Of a DNA stretch of 64,000 bases, positions 34,966 to 46,640 are shown one piece after another. This DNA is from Fodinibius sediminis (GTDB lineage: Bacteria; Bacteroidota; Rhodothermia; Balneolales; Balneolaceae). Where the stretch lies: contig NZ_FXTH01000002.1 in the NCBI RefSeq assembly GCF_900182555.1, forward strand, positions 186,001-250,000, read 5' to 3'. Position 1 is the stretch's first letter; each line of letters begins with the position of its first letter. Position numbers and translations under genes: made by a program. Below the pieces are notes generated by a model. That model was given only the letters and a program-made list of their open reading frames with translations, was not told the origin of the DNA and did not search any database.

Positions 34966-35960
34966 TATTTGCCTCCCCATTTCATGTAAATTGAACCCCA
35001 GGTGTACCCACCGCCAAAAGCAGCGAGTATCAGGTTATCTCCGTGATTAAGCTGGTCTTTCCAGTCATACAGACAAAGTGGAATTGTTGCAGCGGTCGTA
35101 TTGCCATAGCGATCGATATTCACCATTACCTTTTCACGATCCAGTCCCATGCGATTCGCCGTCGCATCTATGATACGCAAGTTTGCCTGGTGCGGAACCA
35201 GCCAGGCCACATCGTCGGCCGCCAGGTTATTTTCTTCCATAATCTCCGCAACCACATCGGCCATGCCCACCGTTGCCTTCTTAAAAACGGCACGGCCATC
35301 CTGTTTAATAAAGTGCAAGCGGTTGGCCACGGTATCCTCGCTGGCCGGATTCATACTTCCCCCCGCGGGCTGGCAGAGGGCTCCGTTTGTATCTCCTTCG
35401 GTATGATGAATATAGTCGATTATGCCCGTTTCATCCTCTGATGCTTCAAGCAGCACCGCCCCTGCCCCGTCACCAAACAAAATACAGGTTGACCGGTCGC
35501 TGTAGTCCACGATGGAACTCATTTTATCCGATCCAATGACCAGCACTTTCCGGGCCTGTCCGGATTCAATAAAATTTGCACCGGTGGAAAGTGCATACAA
35601 AAAGCCCGAACAGGCCGCCGAGAGGTCAAAACCGTAGGCATTGCTGGCACCGATTGCTTCCTGTACCAGGCAAGCAGTAGCGGGAAAGAGGTAATCGGGA
35701 GTAACCGTGGCCATAATAATGACATCAATCTCCTCAGCATCGACACCACGCTGCTCCAGGGCCTCCCGGGCAGCTTCTGCTCCCATGAAAGCGGTCGCCT
35801 TGTCCTTGTCTTTTAAAATCCGACGCTCTTTAATACCGGTTCGTGTCCGAATCCATTCATCATTTGTATCGACCATTTTTTCCAAGTCGCTGTTGGTCAG
35901 CTTATCTTCAGGCAAAAAATGGCCTACAGCTGTAATGCCTGCTCTTTTTGTTTCCGCCAT
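34965..35960 (-). CDS. fabH: 3-oxoacyl-ACP synthase III
   Basis: Starts fatty-acid synthesis by condensing acetyl-CoA (or branched acyl-CoA) with malonyl-ACP. 331 residues, with active Cys in AACSGFLYAL, His in WLVPHQANLRI and Asn in RYGNTTAATIPL, and the typical N-terminal region DEWIRTRTGIKERR. The stop overlaps the fabD start. Confidence 0.97.
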   Translation of the reverse strand: MAETKRAGITAVGHFLPEDKLTNSDLEKMVDTNDEWIRTRTGIKERRILKDKDKATAFMGAEAAREALEQRGVDAEEIDVIIMATVTPDYLFPATACLVQEAIGASNAYGFDLSAACSGFLYALSTGANFIESGQARKVLVIGSDKMSSIVDYSDRSTCILFGDGAGAVLLEASEDETGIIDYIHHTEGDTNGALCQPAGGSMNPASEDTVANRLHFIKQDGRAVFKKATVGMADVVAEIMEENNLAADDVAWLVPHQANLRIIDATANRMGLDREKVMVNIDRYGNTTAATIPLCLYDWKDQLNHGDNLILAAFGGGYTWGSIYMKWGGK

Positions 35961-35972
35961 GTAAGGGATTAT

Positions 35973-36956
35973 TTAATTGAGAGATGCTACAATTTTTTCA
36001 TTGATATTGTACTCAATGCATTTGGCTGCATTCAATATCATGTTCTTTATGGCTTGAGGAGTACTGCTTCCGTGCCCTACCATACTGACACCATCAACTC
36101 CCAGGAAAGGAACACCACCCACGCGATCGGGATTGAATTCGTTCAGTGAGGCCTTTAACACCTTTCCCACCAGTTGTGTCTCCTCGGCCCCCATATCCAA
36201 CTGTTGAATCCCCCTTTTGACAAAAATCTCCAGGGCTTCGGGAATAGACTCGCCGAATTTAAGCAAAATATTTCCCACCAGGCCATCGCATAAAAATACA
36301 TCCGCCCTGGCATTGAAAATATCCCGTCCTTCCACATTACCGACAAAATTGGGAAGTTCATTCAGCTTCTGAAAAGCTTCCTTCAGGTTGTCCGTACCCT
36401 TTTCTTCCTCCTCACCGACATTCAGAAGTCCTACGCTGGGATCATCAATACCCATAATTTCACGGACATAGATACTGCCCATCTGGGCAAACTGGAGGTA
36501 CATCTCGGGCCGCACCTCCAGATTTGCACCGACGTCCATGAGCAGCCGCACGCCTTTGACCGTTGGATAGATCGCAGCTATGACCGGGCGTGATACGCCT
36601 TTAAGCTTTCCCAGCAAAAATGTGGAAGCGGCCAGCAATGCACCAGTATTGCCACTGCTCACAAAAGCATCACACTTGCCGGCCTTGTGCATGCCCACTC
36701 CGGTGACAATCGAAGACTTTTGCTTGGTCTTGACAGCCTGGGCCGGGGATTCATTCATTTCTATTATTTCAGGCGCATGCTGTATCATAATGCGCTGCCG
36801 GTCATATTCCTGATCGGCAAGCTCATTATTGATTAAATCCTCGGGACCGACCAGAACCACTTTGAGGTCAGCAACTTCATTAACAGCTTCAATAGCTCCC
36901 TGTATCGGACTTTCAGGATAATGATCTCCCCCCGCGGCATCTACAGCAATAACCAT
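35973..36956 (-). CDS. plsX: phosphate acyltransferase
   Basis: Makes acyl-phosphate from acyl-ACP for phospholipid synthesis (PlsX/PlsY route). 327 residues, with AVDAAGGDHYPESPIQGA at the start, SIVTGVGMHKAGKCDAFVSS, GNTGALLAAS and GADVFLCDG-like (RADVFLCDGLVGNILLK) segments. It is 12 bases upstream of fabH and 21 bases downstream of rpmF, the classical order. Confidence 0.97.
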   Translation of the reverse strand: MVIAVDAAGGDHYPESPIQGAIEAVNEVADLKVVLVGPEDLINNELADQEYDRQRIMIQHAPEIIEMNESPAQAVKTKQKSSIVTGVGMHKAGKCDAFVSSGNTGALLAASTFLLGKLKGVSRPVIAAIYPTVKGVRLLMDVGANLEVRPEMYLQFAQMGSIYVREIMGIDDPSVGLLNVGEEEEKGTDNLKEAFQKLNELPNFVGNVEGRDIFNARADVFLCDGLVGNILLKFGESIPEALEIFVKRGIQQLDMGAEETQLVGKVLKASLNEFNPDRVGGVPFLGVDGVSMVGHGSSTPQAIKNMILNAAKCIEYNINEKIVASLN

Positions 36957-36977
36957 GAAAAAGAAATTAGGATAAAA

Positions 36978-37157
36978 TTATTTATTTACATCTAATACTT
37001 GCCGGCCGCGGTAGTATCCGCATTCGGTACAGATATGATGGTACTTGTGATATGCACCACAGTTTTGACATTCTGCCAGGGTGGGTTCAGCAATCTTATG
37101 ATGCGACCGCCGTTTGTTGGTTCGTGAAGATGAATGTCTGCGTTTTGGATGTGCCAT
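36978..37157 (-). CDS. rpmF: 50S ribosomal protein L32
   Basis: A 59-residue basic protein starting MAHPKRRHSSSRTNKRRSHH, the bL32 signature. A zinc ribbon is formed by CQNC (residues 30-33) and CTEC (43-46), so this is the zinc-containing (C+) form. It lies between yceD (24-base gap) and plsX, as in many bacteria. Confidence 0.97.
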   Translation of the reverse strand: MAHPKRRHSSSRTNKRRSHHKIAEPTLAECQNCGAYHKYHHICTECGYYRGRQVLDVNK

Positions 37158-37181
37158 TATAAAATTGAAATAGTGTTTCTG

Positions 37182-37688
37182 TTAATTCTTAAGTTTCTTT
37201 AGCTTTTCCCAACGGGGATCCACCTGTTCGGTTTCTTCCTGTACATCACCGAATTTTTTAGTTTCAAATTCCCTGGGATTTCCATCCGCATCAAGGAATT
37301 TGGGATGCAGCTTCTTTATCGGAACATTCAGCATGATGGTATCGCGAACCTCCTCTTCGACACTGAGCGTGTTTGAGGAAAAGTTAAACCGCCGTATGGC
37401 GCCATCCTCGTTTTCCGTTTCTTCCTGTACATCCACTTTAAAAAGAACTTCATAGTCTGATGCTATAGGCTGAACATAGGACTCAAGCGAACGGTCGCAT
37501 ACCAGTTCAACATCTGCATCCACATGGAAATTAACCCGGATAAAGTGAAGCGTGCGGTAAAACGACAGATCAACCTCACCACCTTTGAAGGCATGGGGAG
37601 ACAAATCCAGATCCTCGTCAGACAATCCAACGGTTCGCCGGCTTTCCCCTTCGGGTATTTCAACTATTTTAAATTCAAGTTTTGACAT
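37182..37688 (-). CDS. yceD: YceD/DUF177 family protein (23S rRNA accumulation)
   Basis: About 168 residues from ATG 37688 (MSKLEFKIVEIPEG). The longer frame to 37706 is unlikely. It is acidic overall, with the family's core: a VDLSFYRTLHFIRVNFHVDADVELVC-like beta region (split here as VDLSFYRTLHFIR and VDADVELVCDRSLE), then a C-terminal DPRWEKLKKLK, the usual DUF177 ending. Members lie next to rpmF and affect 23S rRNA levels in E. coli, with unknown mechanism. Confidence 0.88.
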   Translation of the reverse strand: MSKLEFKIVEIPEGESRRTVGLSDEDLDLSPHAFKGGEVDLSFYRTLHFIRVNFHVDADVELVCDRSLESYVQPIASDYEVLFKVDVQEETENEDGAIRRFNFSSNTLSVEEEVRDTIMLNVPIKKLHPKFLDADGNPREFETKKFGDVQEETEQVDPRWEKLKKLKN

Positions 37689-37734
37689 AACAGTAATAGC
37701 TTGCAAAGTTATGAATATTTGGGTTTATCCGCAA

Positions 37735-38403
37735 TCAATTAAACAACCCAAATAAACGTTGCTCCACGAGTTCTATTATGCGCCCCAAATCCTCGTCATT
37801 ATTTACAAAGTCAAGATCATCGGTGTTGATGATCAGCTTTTCATGGGGATACCGTTCGATCCAGTCTTCATAAAGACGGTTCAAACGTTCCAAATATTCG
37901 ATGCGGATGGTATTCTCGTAGTCACGTCCGCGCTGCTGAATCTGTTCCACGAGCGTGGGAACCTGCGCCCGGATGTAGATCAACAGATTCGGGGCCTGCA
38001 GGTAGTTGACCATCTCCTCGAAAAGCGCGTGATAGTTGTTAAAGTCACGGTCACTCATAAGGCCCATTTCGTGGAGATTTTTGGCAAAAATTTCCACGTC
38101 TTCATAAATAGTACGATCCTGAACGATACGCCCCTCCATCTCAAGCATTTTCTTCTGATGGCGAAACCGGCTGGAAAGGAAATAAATCTGAAGGTTAAAA
38201 CTCCAGCGGCGCATATCCTCGTAAAAATCAGACAGATAGGGATTGTCATCCACCGACTCGTAGACGGGCTGCCATCCAAAGTGCCTGGCCAGCAGTCCCG
38301 TCAGTGACGACTTCCCCGCCCCGATGTTGCCGGCGATGGAAATAAATTTCAGCTCATCCCCGGATGAATGGTCTGTCAGTTCCTGATCGTTGTTTGAAGC
38401 CAT
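37735..38403 (-). CDS. deoxynucleoside kinase (dNK/TK2-like)
   Basis: Phosphorylates deoxynucleosides for salvage. About 222 residues with P-loop SIAGNIGAGKSSLTGLLA, the active-site ESVDDNPYLSDFYEDMRRW (the Glu-Ser motif), a DRTIYEDVEIFA segment (DRS-like) and the lid arginines in RGRDYENTIRIEYLERL. This is the Bacteroidota-type dAK/dGK family. I start at 38403, five bases after the pgi stop. The longer frame to 38454 would overlap pgi by 47 bases. Confidence 0.92.
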   Translation of the reverse strand: MASNNDQELTDHSSGDELKFISIAGNIGAGKSSLTGLLARHFGWQPVYESVDDNPYLSDFYEDMRRWSFNLQIYFLSSRFRHQKKMLEMEGRIVQDRTIYEDVEIFAKNLHEMGLMSDRDFNNYHALFEEMVNYLQAPNLLIYIRAQVPTLVEQIQQRGRDYENTIRIEYLERLNRLYEDWIERYPHEKLIINTDDLDFVNNDEDLGRIIELVEQRLFGLFN

Positions 38404-38407
38404 ACTT

Positions 38408-39694
38408 CTATTGCTTACCCAGTAATTGGTACATTTCCTTTTTGTAGAACTCAACGCCGGGCTGGTTGAATGGGTTCACGCCCAGGCAGTAGCAGTAGAC
38501 GGCCGTCACAAGCTCGTATAGGTAGATAAATGCACCAAGATGCTGGGCATTGAGCTTTTCCATGGTCACTGCTATGCAGGGAACACCGCCTTCGTGATGG
38601 GCCGAGATAGTTCCCTCAAAAGCACGGCTGTTGATATCATGAAAGGAGCGTCCCTCCAGGTAATTCAGCCCGTCATGATTCGGCTTCTGCGCCTCAACCT
38701 TCAATCGACTGTTTCGCGATTCCACGCACAGAAAGGTTTCCATGATATTGCGTGTACCCTCCTGAATGAACTGGCCCAGGCTGTGCAGATCAGTCGAAAA
38801 TGTTGCCTTTGCCGGAAACATCCCTTTGTGATCTTTGCCTTCACTTTCTCCCAGCAGCTGCTGCAGCCAGCCGCACAGGCCATGTAGTTCGGGTTCAAAG
38901 GTAGTAAAAATATCTATGGCTTTCCCCTGCTCATAAAGGGCATGCTTAACAGCGGCGTATGCAAGCAGCTGTTCGGCATTCTTTTCCAGCGATTCATATT
39001 TTGAAACCGCACCATAAAACAGGCTTCGAATATCAATGCCGGCCACAGCAATGGGAAGCAGCCCCACCGGGGTCAACACAGAAAATCGTCCCCCCACGTC
39101 GTCGGGAATGACGAACTTTTGATATCCATGCTCCTCTATAAGCTTGTTCAGAGCACCGCCCTCGGCACTGGTCGTGCAGATAATGCGGTCGTTCAACTCG
39201 TCATACTGATCTGCCATCCAGTTACGCAGCATGCGAAATGAAAGTGCCGTCTCCAGCGTTGTACCGGATTTGGAAATAACATTCAGATATACACTCTTGG
39301 CTTCCCCGTCGCTGTTGGGCGTGCCGAGATAGTCGATCAGCTCGGCCAGGTACTTTCCGCTCATATGGTGCCCCGCATAAAGTACCTCGGGACCCTCCTG
39401 CCCAAAAAAGGAAGTCAAGGCCTCGATCACGGCCCGCGCCCCCAGATATGACCCCCCGATACCGCACACAATAAAAACATCGGCATCATCGCGAATAGCG
39501 GACGCCAGGCCATCCAGCTGCTCCAGGATGGCATCATTGGGATCGGAAAGCAACGTGCGCCATCCCAGCCACTCGGCCCCCTCTCCATCCTTCTGCTGCA
39601 CCTGCCTGAAGGCCTGTTTTGCCTTTTCATAACTGCTGTCGAACTCCTGGTCCGTTACAAAGGTGCGAGCACGACTTATTTCAACTTCGATCAT
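38408..39694 (-). CDS. pgi: glucose-6-phosphate isomerase
   Basis: Interconverts glucose-6-phosphate and fructose-6-phosphate. 428 residues, the shorter bacterial form. The phosphate-binding region is GIGGSYLGARAVIEAL, with NVISKSGTTLETALSFR, the motif GGRFSVLTPVGLLP, the catalytic Glu in IQEGTRNIMET and the C-terminal PFNQPGVEFYKK. It supplies fructose-6-phosphate for amino-sugar and GDP-mannose synthesis, so it links to the polysaccharide locus metabolically. Confidence 0.97.
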   Translation of the reverse strand: MIEVEISRARTFVTDQEFDSSYEKAKQAFRQVQQKDGEGAEWLGWRTLLSDPNDAILEQLDGLASAIRDDADVFIVCGIGGSYLGARAVIEALTSFFGQEGPEVLYAGHHMSGKYLAELIDYLGTPNSDGEAKSVYLNVISKSGTTLETALSFRMLRNWMADQYDELNDRIICTTSAEGGALNKLIEEHGYQKFVIPDDVGGRFSVLTPVGLLPIAVAGIDIRSLFYGAVSKYESLEKNAEQLLAYAAVKHALYEQGKAIDIFTTFEPELHGLCGWLQQLLGESEGKDHKGMFPAKATFSTDLHSLGQFIQEGTRNIMETFLCVESRNSRLKVEAQKPNHDGLNYLEGRSFHDINSRAFEGTISAHHEGGVPCIAVTMEKLNAQHLGAFIYLYELVTAVYCYCLGVNPFNQPGVEFYKKEMYQLLGKQ

Positions 39695-39843
39695 AATAGA
39701 TTAAAAATTTAGTAATTGGCTATTCATATTCTATATTTCCGTAGCAAAAAGGTATCGGAAATGACGGAAGTATAAAACCTGAATAATTATTAAATTTCAA
39801 CTTTTATTTACCGCCTTAATATCAAGGTATACAATGTGGGTAC

Positions 39844-40863
39844 ATGATTGAAACGCAATTGAAAGAAGTCGCCTCCTTTAAAGGAAAAGACAAAAAAACG
39901 CTCCGGCAGATTACGCACCCGGTATCGGATGAGCTTTCCGAATTCCGCAATTTCTATAAAAAGGCATTGCGAACCGACGTGTTTGTGCTCGACCAGATTG
40001 TGCAATATCTGTTGCGACAGAAAGGAAAGGAGATCCGTCCTACCCTGGTGTTCATGTCGGCACGTCTTTTTGGCAATATTACCCAGCGAAGCTATGTGGC
40101 AGCCACAATGATTGAGCTGCTCCACACGGCAACGCTCATACACGATGATGTTGTTGACGATGCCGAAGTGCGGCGCGGCTTTCTGAGCATCAATAAAGTA
40201 TGGAAAAACAAAGCCAGCGTGCTGCTGGGCGACTTCCTGCTCTCGAAGGGCCTGCTGATCGCCCTCGACTACGATGAATTCAAGCTCCTGAAAGTTCTCT
40301 CAAAAGCTGTCAAAAGCATGAGCGAGGGCGAGCTCAGACAATTCAAGGCCGCACGGCTCTTTAACATGGATGAGGAGTATTATTTCAAGGTTATTTCGGA
40401 AAAAACCGCCAGTCTTATTGCTGCATGTTGCGAGTGCGGGGCCATCTCTACTACGGATGACCCTGCCTATCATCAGAAAATGCACGATATCGGGATGTAT
40501 ACCGGCATCGCCTTTCAAATCCGCGATGACCTTTTTGACTACGGCGTGGGTGACATTGGCAAACCGAAACGCAACGACATCCGTGAGCGCAAGGTGACGC
40601 TCCCTTTCATCAAGGCCCTGGACAACGCTTCTGTGACGGAGACCATCCGTATCCGGTACCTGATGCGAAAACGTAACAAGAGCCAGTCCGATATCGACAA
40701 CATTGTCTCTTTTGTACACGAGAAGGGAGGCATGGAATACGCACGCTCCATTATGGATGACTATGCCTCCAAAGCCCTCTCCAAGCTCTCCACGCTGCCG
40801 GAATCTGATGACCGGCAAGCCTTTGAAGATCTCATTGAATTTATTATCAGGCGGAAAAAATAG
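39844..40863 (+). CDS. all-trans polyprenyl diphosphate synthase
   Basis: Extends farnesyl or geranyl diphosphate to a long side chain, probably for menaquinone. 339 residues. The first Asp-rich motif is LIHDDVVDDAEVRRG and the second FQIRDDLFDYG, with GKEIRPTLVFMSARL near residue 60 and the KVISEKTASLIAACCECGA segment. Product length is not readable. It diverges from pgi across a 149-base promoter region. Confidence 0.93.
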   Translation: MIETQLKEVASFKGKDKKTLRQITHPVSDELSEFRNFYKKALRTDVFVLDQIVQYLLRQKGKEIRPTLVFMSARLFGNITQRSYVAATMIELLHTATLIHDDVVDDAEVRRGFLSINKVWKNKASVLLGDFLLSKGLLIALDYDEFKLLKVLSKAVKSMSEGELRQFKAARLFNMDEEYYFKVISEKTASLIAACCECGAISTTDDPAYHQKMHDIGMYTGIAFQIRDDLFDYGVGDIGKPKRNDIRERKVTLPFIKALDNASVTETIRIRYLMRKRNKSQSDIDNIVSFVHEKGGMEYARSIMDDYASKALSKLSTLPESDDRQAFEDLIEFIIRRKK

Positions 40864-40880
40864 CGCTGCTATTGCAACGG

Positions 40881-41675
40881 ATGGATGAATTGACCTTATC
40901 CCCCCCCATTTTATTTCTGTCGGATGCACATTTGGGTGGTTTTTCCGATGCCGAAAACAAGCGCATAGAATCGGATCTCATTCAGCTTATTGATTACTGC
41001 CGGCACCATGAGATCCGGATAGCTGTACTGGGCGACCTCTTTGACTACTGGATGGAATTCCCCGGCCATATCCCATCACTCGGGCGCCGGCTCCTTGACC
41101 GTTTCGAAGAATACAACAGGGCCCTGGGACCCACCTTCTATATCACCGGCAACCATGACAACTGGACTTTTGGCCATCTTGCCGACCGGGGATTCCGGGT
41201 AGTTTCGGAACAGGTCGAGCTGACAGTGGACGAAAAAAAAATTCTGCTGCTACACGGCGATGGCCTCGCTGATCCCCGGTTTGAGCTGCAGAGGCCTCTG
41301 GTACACCGCATCCTGCGCCACCCGCAATTCATCCGGCTCTACCGGAGCCTGTTCTCACCGGCATGGGCCCTGCGGCTGATGAAATCCTTCTCGAAATGGA
41401 ACCGGAAGATCGGTTCTGACGAAGAGGATGGAGCCCCGCTCACCCGCTGGGCCAAACGCCAGCTGAAGAATTCCGAATATGATCTTGTCATATGCGGTCA
41501 TGATCATATTCCACGCATGAAACAATTTGCCTTCGGAAGCTATATAAATTTGGGTACCTTTTACCAACACCGCACCATGGCTTACTACAATAATAGGTCC
41601 ATCGACCTCGTTTCTTGGGATGCGGGGGCACAGATGCTGCAACTTTTTGATTCAACAAACACCATAGATGAGTAA
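40881..41675 (+). CDS. LpxH-like UDP-2,3-diacylglucosamine diphosphatase (calcineurin-type phosphoesterase)
   Basis: About 264 residues. The metallophosphoesterase ligands are in order: LFLSDAHLGG (D-x-H), LGDLFDYWMEF (GDxxD), ITGNHDNW (GNHD), LLHGDGLAD and CGHDHIPRM (GHxH). LpxH removes UMP from UDP-2,3-diacylglucosamine in lipid A synthesis, and the family in FCB bacteria looks like this. ATG 40881 is chosen, and TTG 40872 is possible. It overlaps the PBP gene by eight bases. Confidence 0.88.
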   Translation: MDELTLSPPILFLSDAHLGGFSDAENKRIESDLIQLIDYCRHHEIRIAVLGDLFDYWMEFPGHIPSLGRRLLDRFEEYNRALGPTFYITGNHDNWTFGHLADRGFRVVSEQVELTVDEKKILLLHGDGLADPRFELQRPLVHRILRHPQFIRLYRSLFSPAWALRLMKSFSKWNRKIGSDEEDGAPLTRWAKRQLKNSEYDLVICGHDHIPRMKQFAFGSYINLGTFYQHRTMAYYNNRSIDLVSWDAGAQMLQLFDSTNTIDE

Positions 41676-43995
41676 TTCAGATTTCGACAACGAGATGGAT
41701 CGTTATTTCAACGATCCGGAGTATCGCAGACAAAAAGCCAACGGAGGTGATGAAGAACAAAAATCACCGTTCAACTGGGATCTTTTCGCCGGCAAAAACT
41801 ACCATATGGACGAGATCTACAAGTGGTCAGGCATCGCCGGTGGCATCCTGATCATCCTCTTTACCGGTTTTTTGATTTATCTTTTTTCCGGCCTCCCCTC
41901 TATACAGGAGCTTGAAAATCCAAAAACGGCCATTGCTTCGGAGGTAAAGAGCCGTGATGGGGTGACGCTGGACCGCTTTTATACCGAGAACCGTTCCTAT
42001 GTGCCCTATGAAGACATCTCTCCCCATGTAATAAATGCCCTTATTGCAACCGAGGATCACCGTTTCTACAATCACTGGGGCATCGATATGGTGCGCACAC
42101 TTGCGGTACCCTGGCACCTCCTTAACGGGCGGGTGCAAGGGGGGTCCACTATCACCCAGCAGCTGGCCCGAAATCTCTACAAGAAGATCGGACGGGAATT
42201 CTCCATTGTCCGGAAACTGCGGGAGATGATTACCGCGGTAGAAATTGAAGACAACTATACCAAGCGCGAAATTATTGAGATGTACCTCAATACGGTTGAA
42301 TTTCCCAACAGTGCCTTCGGTATACAATCGGCCGCAAGAACCCATTATGGCAAAGATGCCAAGGATCTCACCATTACGGAGGCGGCAACGCTCATCGGTT
42401 CGCTCAAAGGTGTTTACCTGTATAATCCCCGCATCAACCCCGAGAATGCCACCGCACGCCGCAATACGGTTATCCGGCAACTCAACAAACGGGCTTTTTT
42501 GAGTGATACCGCCTCCACGCAACTCCTGGAGAAACCCATTGCACTCGACTATCATCCACCTTCGAAAACAAGGCGGGAAAGCAAATATTTCGGGCAATAT
42601 ATACGCCAGCAGGTTGATGACTGGGCTGAGGAAAATGGGTATAATCTCGATACCGATGGACTCACCATCTACACCACCATCGACTCTCGCCTGCAGCGGT
42701 ATGCCCAGCAAGCCGTCGAAACAAAACTTGATTCTATTCAGGCTGTTTTTGAGGATGAATGGACCTCTCCCAACGGGGAGTTTTTAGACATCCTCTGGAA
42801 TCGCTACCCCAATTTCCTGGGCAGCCTGATTGAAGAAACGGATCGCTATAAAAACGGATTTTCAAAATACAATACAGACCAGCGATCGGTTGTCATGGAC
42901 AAGCTCAAGGCGGATGAAGCGTTCGTCGATTCCGTCATGCGCGACCGGATGCGCCTGGAGGCCGGCTTTGTGGGAATAGATCCCCAGAACGGGCATATCC
43001 TGACCTGGATCGGGGGCTCCAACTATGGAAATGTGCAGTTCGACCATGTCTATCAGTCCAAGCGGCAAACGGGATCCACCTTCAAGCCGTTTGTTTACAC
43101 GGTAGCCATTGACAACGGCTACAAACCGTATCACCGGTTTTCAAACGAACCCGCCAGCTTCAAACAGAAGAACGGAAATACCTGGAGTCTGCGTAACTTC
43201 GGCGGCGAAAGCGGCGGTAAGGTTCCCCTCAGGGAGGGCCTGGCCCGCAGCCTCAACAACGTAACCGTCGCCCTCCTTCCCGAACTCGCCGGCGCCCCGG
43301 GCACCAACCGACTGGAAGATCTCATACCAGCGGCCCGCAAAATCAAACAGATGGCCCAGAACATGGGTATTGATATGGAAGGAGTCAAACCCTATCCCTC
43401 CATTGCCCTTGGAACGGCCGAAGTAACCCTTCTTGACCTGGTAAGCGCCTATACCACCTTCGCCAATCAGGGCGTGCACATCGAGCCTATAGCCATTACT
43501 CGTATCGAAGACAAAGCCGGGAATGTGGTCAAAGAGTATCAGCCGGAATTTCAGCAGGAGGTGATTAGCCCCGAAACCGCCTATATCATGATCGACATGA
43601 TGCGTGGAGTCATCAACGGCGGGGAAGACTATTACGGAACGGGCGTTCGGCTGCGCAACAGCTATCAGGTAAAACAGGATATCGCCGGCAAGACGGGAAC
43701 CACGCAAAATGCAGCCGATACCTGGTTTGTGGGTGTTACCCCCCACATTGTTATGGGGGCATGGGTTGGAGGAGCCGACCGTCGTATTCGTTTTCCCGTG
43801 AACAGCAGGACGGGGCAGGGAGCCCGAACCGCTCTCCCCATGGTGGGCCAATTCATCAAGCTGGCTTCCAATGATCCGGAAGCGCCCTGGAGCTTTGAGC
43901 CCTTCGAGCCCCCCCCCGGTTTTGTTATGCCCGAGCGGAATAACAACTTTCAAAACAATGGCAACAATACCGGAACCGGTCGTATTGACTGGTAG
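41668..43995 (+). CDS. mrcA: class A penicillin-binding protein 1A
   Basis: A bifunctional peptidoglycan synthase of 775 residues. An acidic cytoplasmic tail (1-50) is followed by a membrane anchor (about 54-76: GIAGGILIILFTGFLIYLFS). The glycosyltransferase domain has catalytic Glu in ATEDHRFYNHWGIDMVR, GGSTITQQLARN, and EIIEMYLNTVEF. The transpeptidase domain has SxxK in TGSTFKPF (near 473), SxN in SLNN and KTGTT in AGKTGTTQNAADTWF. The C-terminus is Asn-rich. The start overlaps the LpxH-like gene. Confidence 0.96.
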   Translation: MSNSDFDNEMDRYFNDPEYRRQKANGGDEEQKSPFNWDLFAGKNYHMDEIYKWSGIAGGILIILFTGFLIYLFSGLPSIQELENPKTAIASEVKSRDGVTLDRFYTENRSYVPYEDISPHVINALIATEDHRFYNHWGIDMVRTLAVPWHLLNGRVQGGSTITQQLARNLYKKIGREFSIVRKLREMITAVEIEDNYTKREIIEMYLNTVEFPNSAFGIQSAARTHYGKDAKDLTITEAATLIGSLKGVYLYNPRINPENATARRNTVIRQLNKRAFLSDTASTQLLEKPIALDYHPPSKTRRESKYFGQYIRQQVDDWAEENGYNLDTDGLTIYTTIDSRLQRYAQQAVETKLDSIQAVFEDEWTSPNGEFLDILWNRYPNFLGSLIEETDRYKNGFSKYNTDQRSVVMDKLKADEAFVDSVMRDRMRLEAGFVGIDPQNGHILTWIGGSNYGNVQFDHVYQSKRQTGSTFKPFVYTVAIDNGYKPYHRFSNEPASFKQKNGNTWSLRNFGGESGGKVPLREGLARSLNNVTVALLPELAGAPGTNRLEDLIPAARKIKQMAQNMGIDMEGVKPYPSIALGTAEVTLLDLVSAYTTFANQGVHIEPIAITRIEDKAGNVVKEYQPEFQQEVISPETAYIMIDMMRGVINGGEDYYGTGVRLRNSYQVKQDIAGKTGTTQNAADTWFVGVTPHIVMGAWVGGADRRIRFPVNSRTGQGARTALPMVGQFIKLASNDPEAPWSFEPFEPPPGFVMPERNNNFQNNGNNTGTGRIDW

Positions 43996-44218
43996 TGGAA
44001 CAGGGGCGAATTCATCTGATATGGGCTGATCTGAACCTGCAAGAAGCAGGGGCTGCCCGTTTCAACTGCCTCATAGCTGCTCTTGTTGCAGTAAAGGTAT
44101 GCCATCCCCATCCTTGTCTGTATCCGTTTCAGCCGGTGCATTGACTCACAAACCATGCTATGGGCATTCTGCGGCCTCTCGGACCATCGCATGTCTGTCC
44201 CGCTCCAGTTACCACCAT

Positions 44219-44251
44219 AAAAAAAGGCGACCTCCGGGAGAGATCGCCTTC
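44219..44251 (-). terminator. intrinsic terminator after atpC
   Basis: Minus strand AAGGCGATC-loop-GGTCGCCTT followed by eight T (complement of A-run 44219-44226), 25 bases after the atpC stop. A strong, typical Rho-independent terminator for the atpD-atpC unit. Confidence 0.85.
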
Positions 44252-44275
44252 GACAAATATCAGAACCTGAGGCCT

Positions 44276-44695
44276 TTACTGGGTAGATACCGATACATCG
44301 GCATAAAGCCTGATCCGGTTTTTAGCCCGTTCAAGTGCTTTCTGGGCCCGGTCCTTGTCAATACCCTCACCGCCAGACTCCAGGCGCTCAAGGGCGCGTT
44401 CCTTGGCCGCTTTCGCCCGATCAATATCGATTTCCCCGACCGGTTCAGCAGCTTCCGCCAGCAGGTTCAGCGTATTATCCACGACTTCTACAAAACCGCC
44501 GGTGATCGCAAAATGCTGTTCTTCACCAGCAGCCTTTCGAACCACCACCTCACCCACTTCAAGTGTTGATATGATGTTGGCGTGAAGCGTCTTCACCTCA
44601 AAGCTGCCCAGCGTACCCGGCAATTTAACGCCGGTTACCTCGTCATCAAAGAGTGAACCTTCAGGAGTTAGAATCTGTGCTTTGAAACTGTTCAT
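44276..44695 (-). CDS. atpC: F1 ATP synthase epsilon subunit
   Basis: 139 residues. The N-terminal beta-sandwich starts FKAQILTPEGSLFDDEVTGV and includes PGTLGSFEVKTLHAN, and a two-helix C-terminus (DIDRAKAAKERALERLESG) follows, which can inhibit rotation. It lies 11 bases downstream of atpD and is followed by a terminator. The rest of the ATP synthase genes are elsewhere, a split arrangement seen in FCB bacteria. Confidence 0.95.
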   Translation of the reverse strand: MNSFKAQILTPEGSLFDDEVTGVKLPGTLGSFEVKTLHANIISTLEVGEVVVRKAAGEEQHFAITGGFVEVVDNTLNLLAEAAEPVGEIDIDRAKAAKERALERLESGGEGIDKDRAQKALERAKNRIRLYADVSVSTQ

Positions 44696-44706
44696 ATTCT
44701 ATATCC

Positions 44707-46640
<1,934 letters not shown>

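Noticed and set aside
41827-42711. 294-codon minus-strand frame opposite PBP1A
   Set aside because: Mirror of a clearly coding strand, with no motif.
44219-44251. Same hairpin as a terminator for PBP1A on the plus strand
   Set aside because: There is no T-run on the plus-strand 3' side. It fits only atpC.
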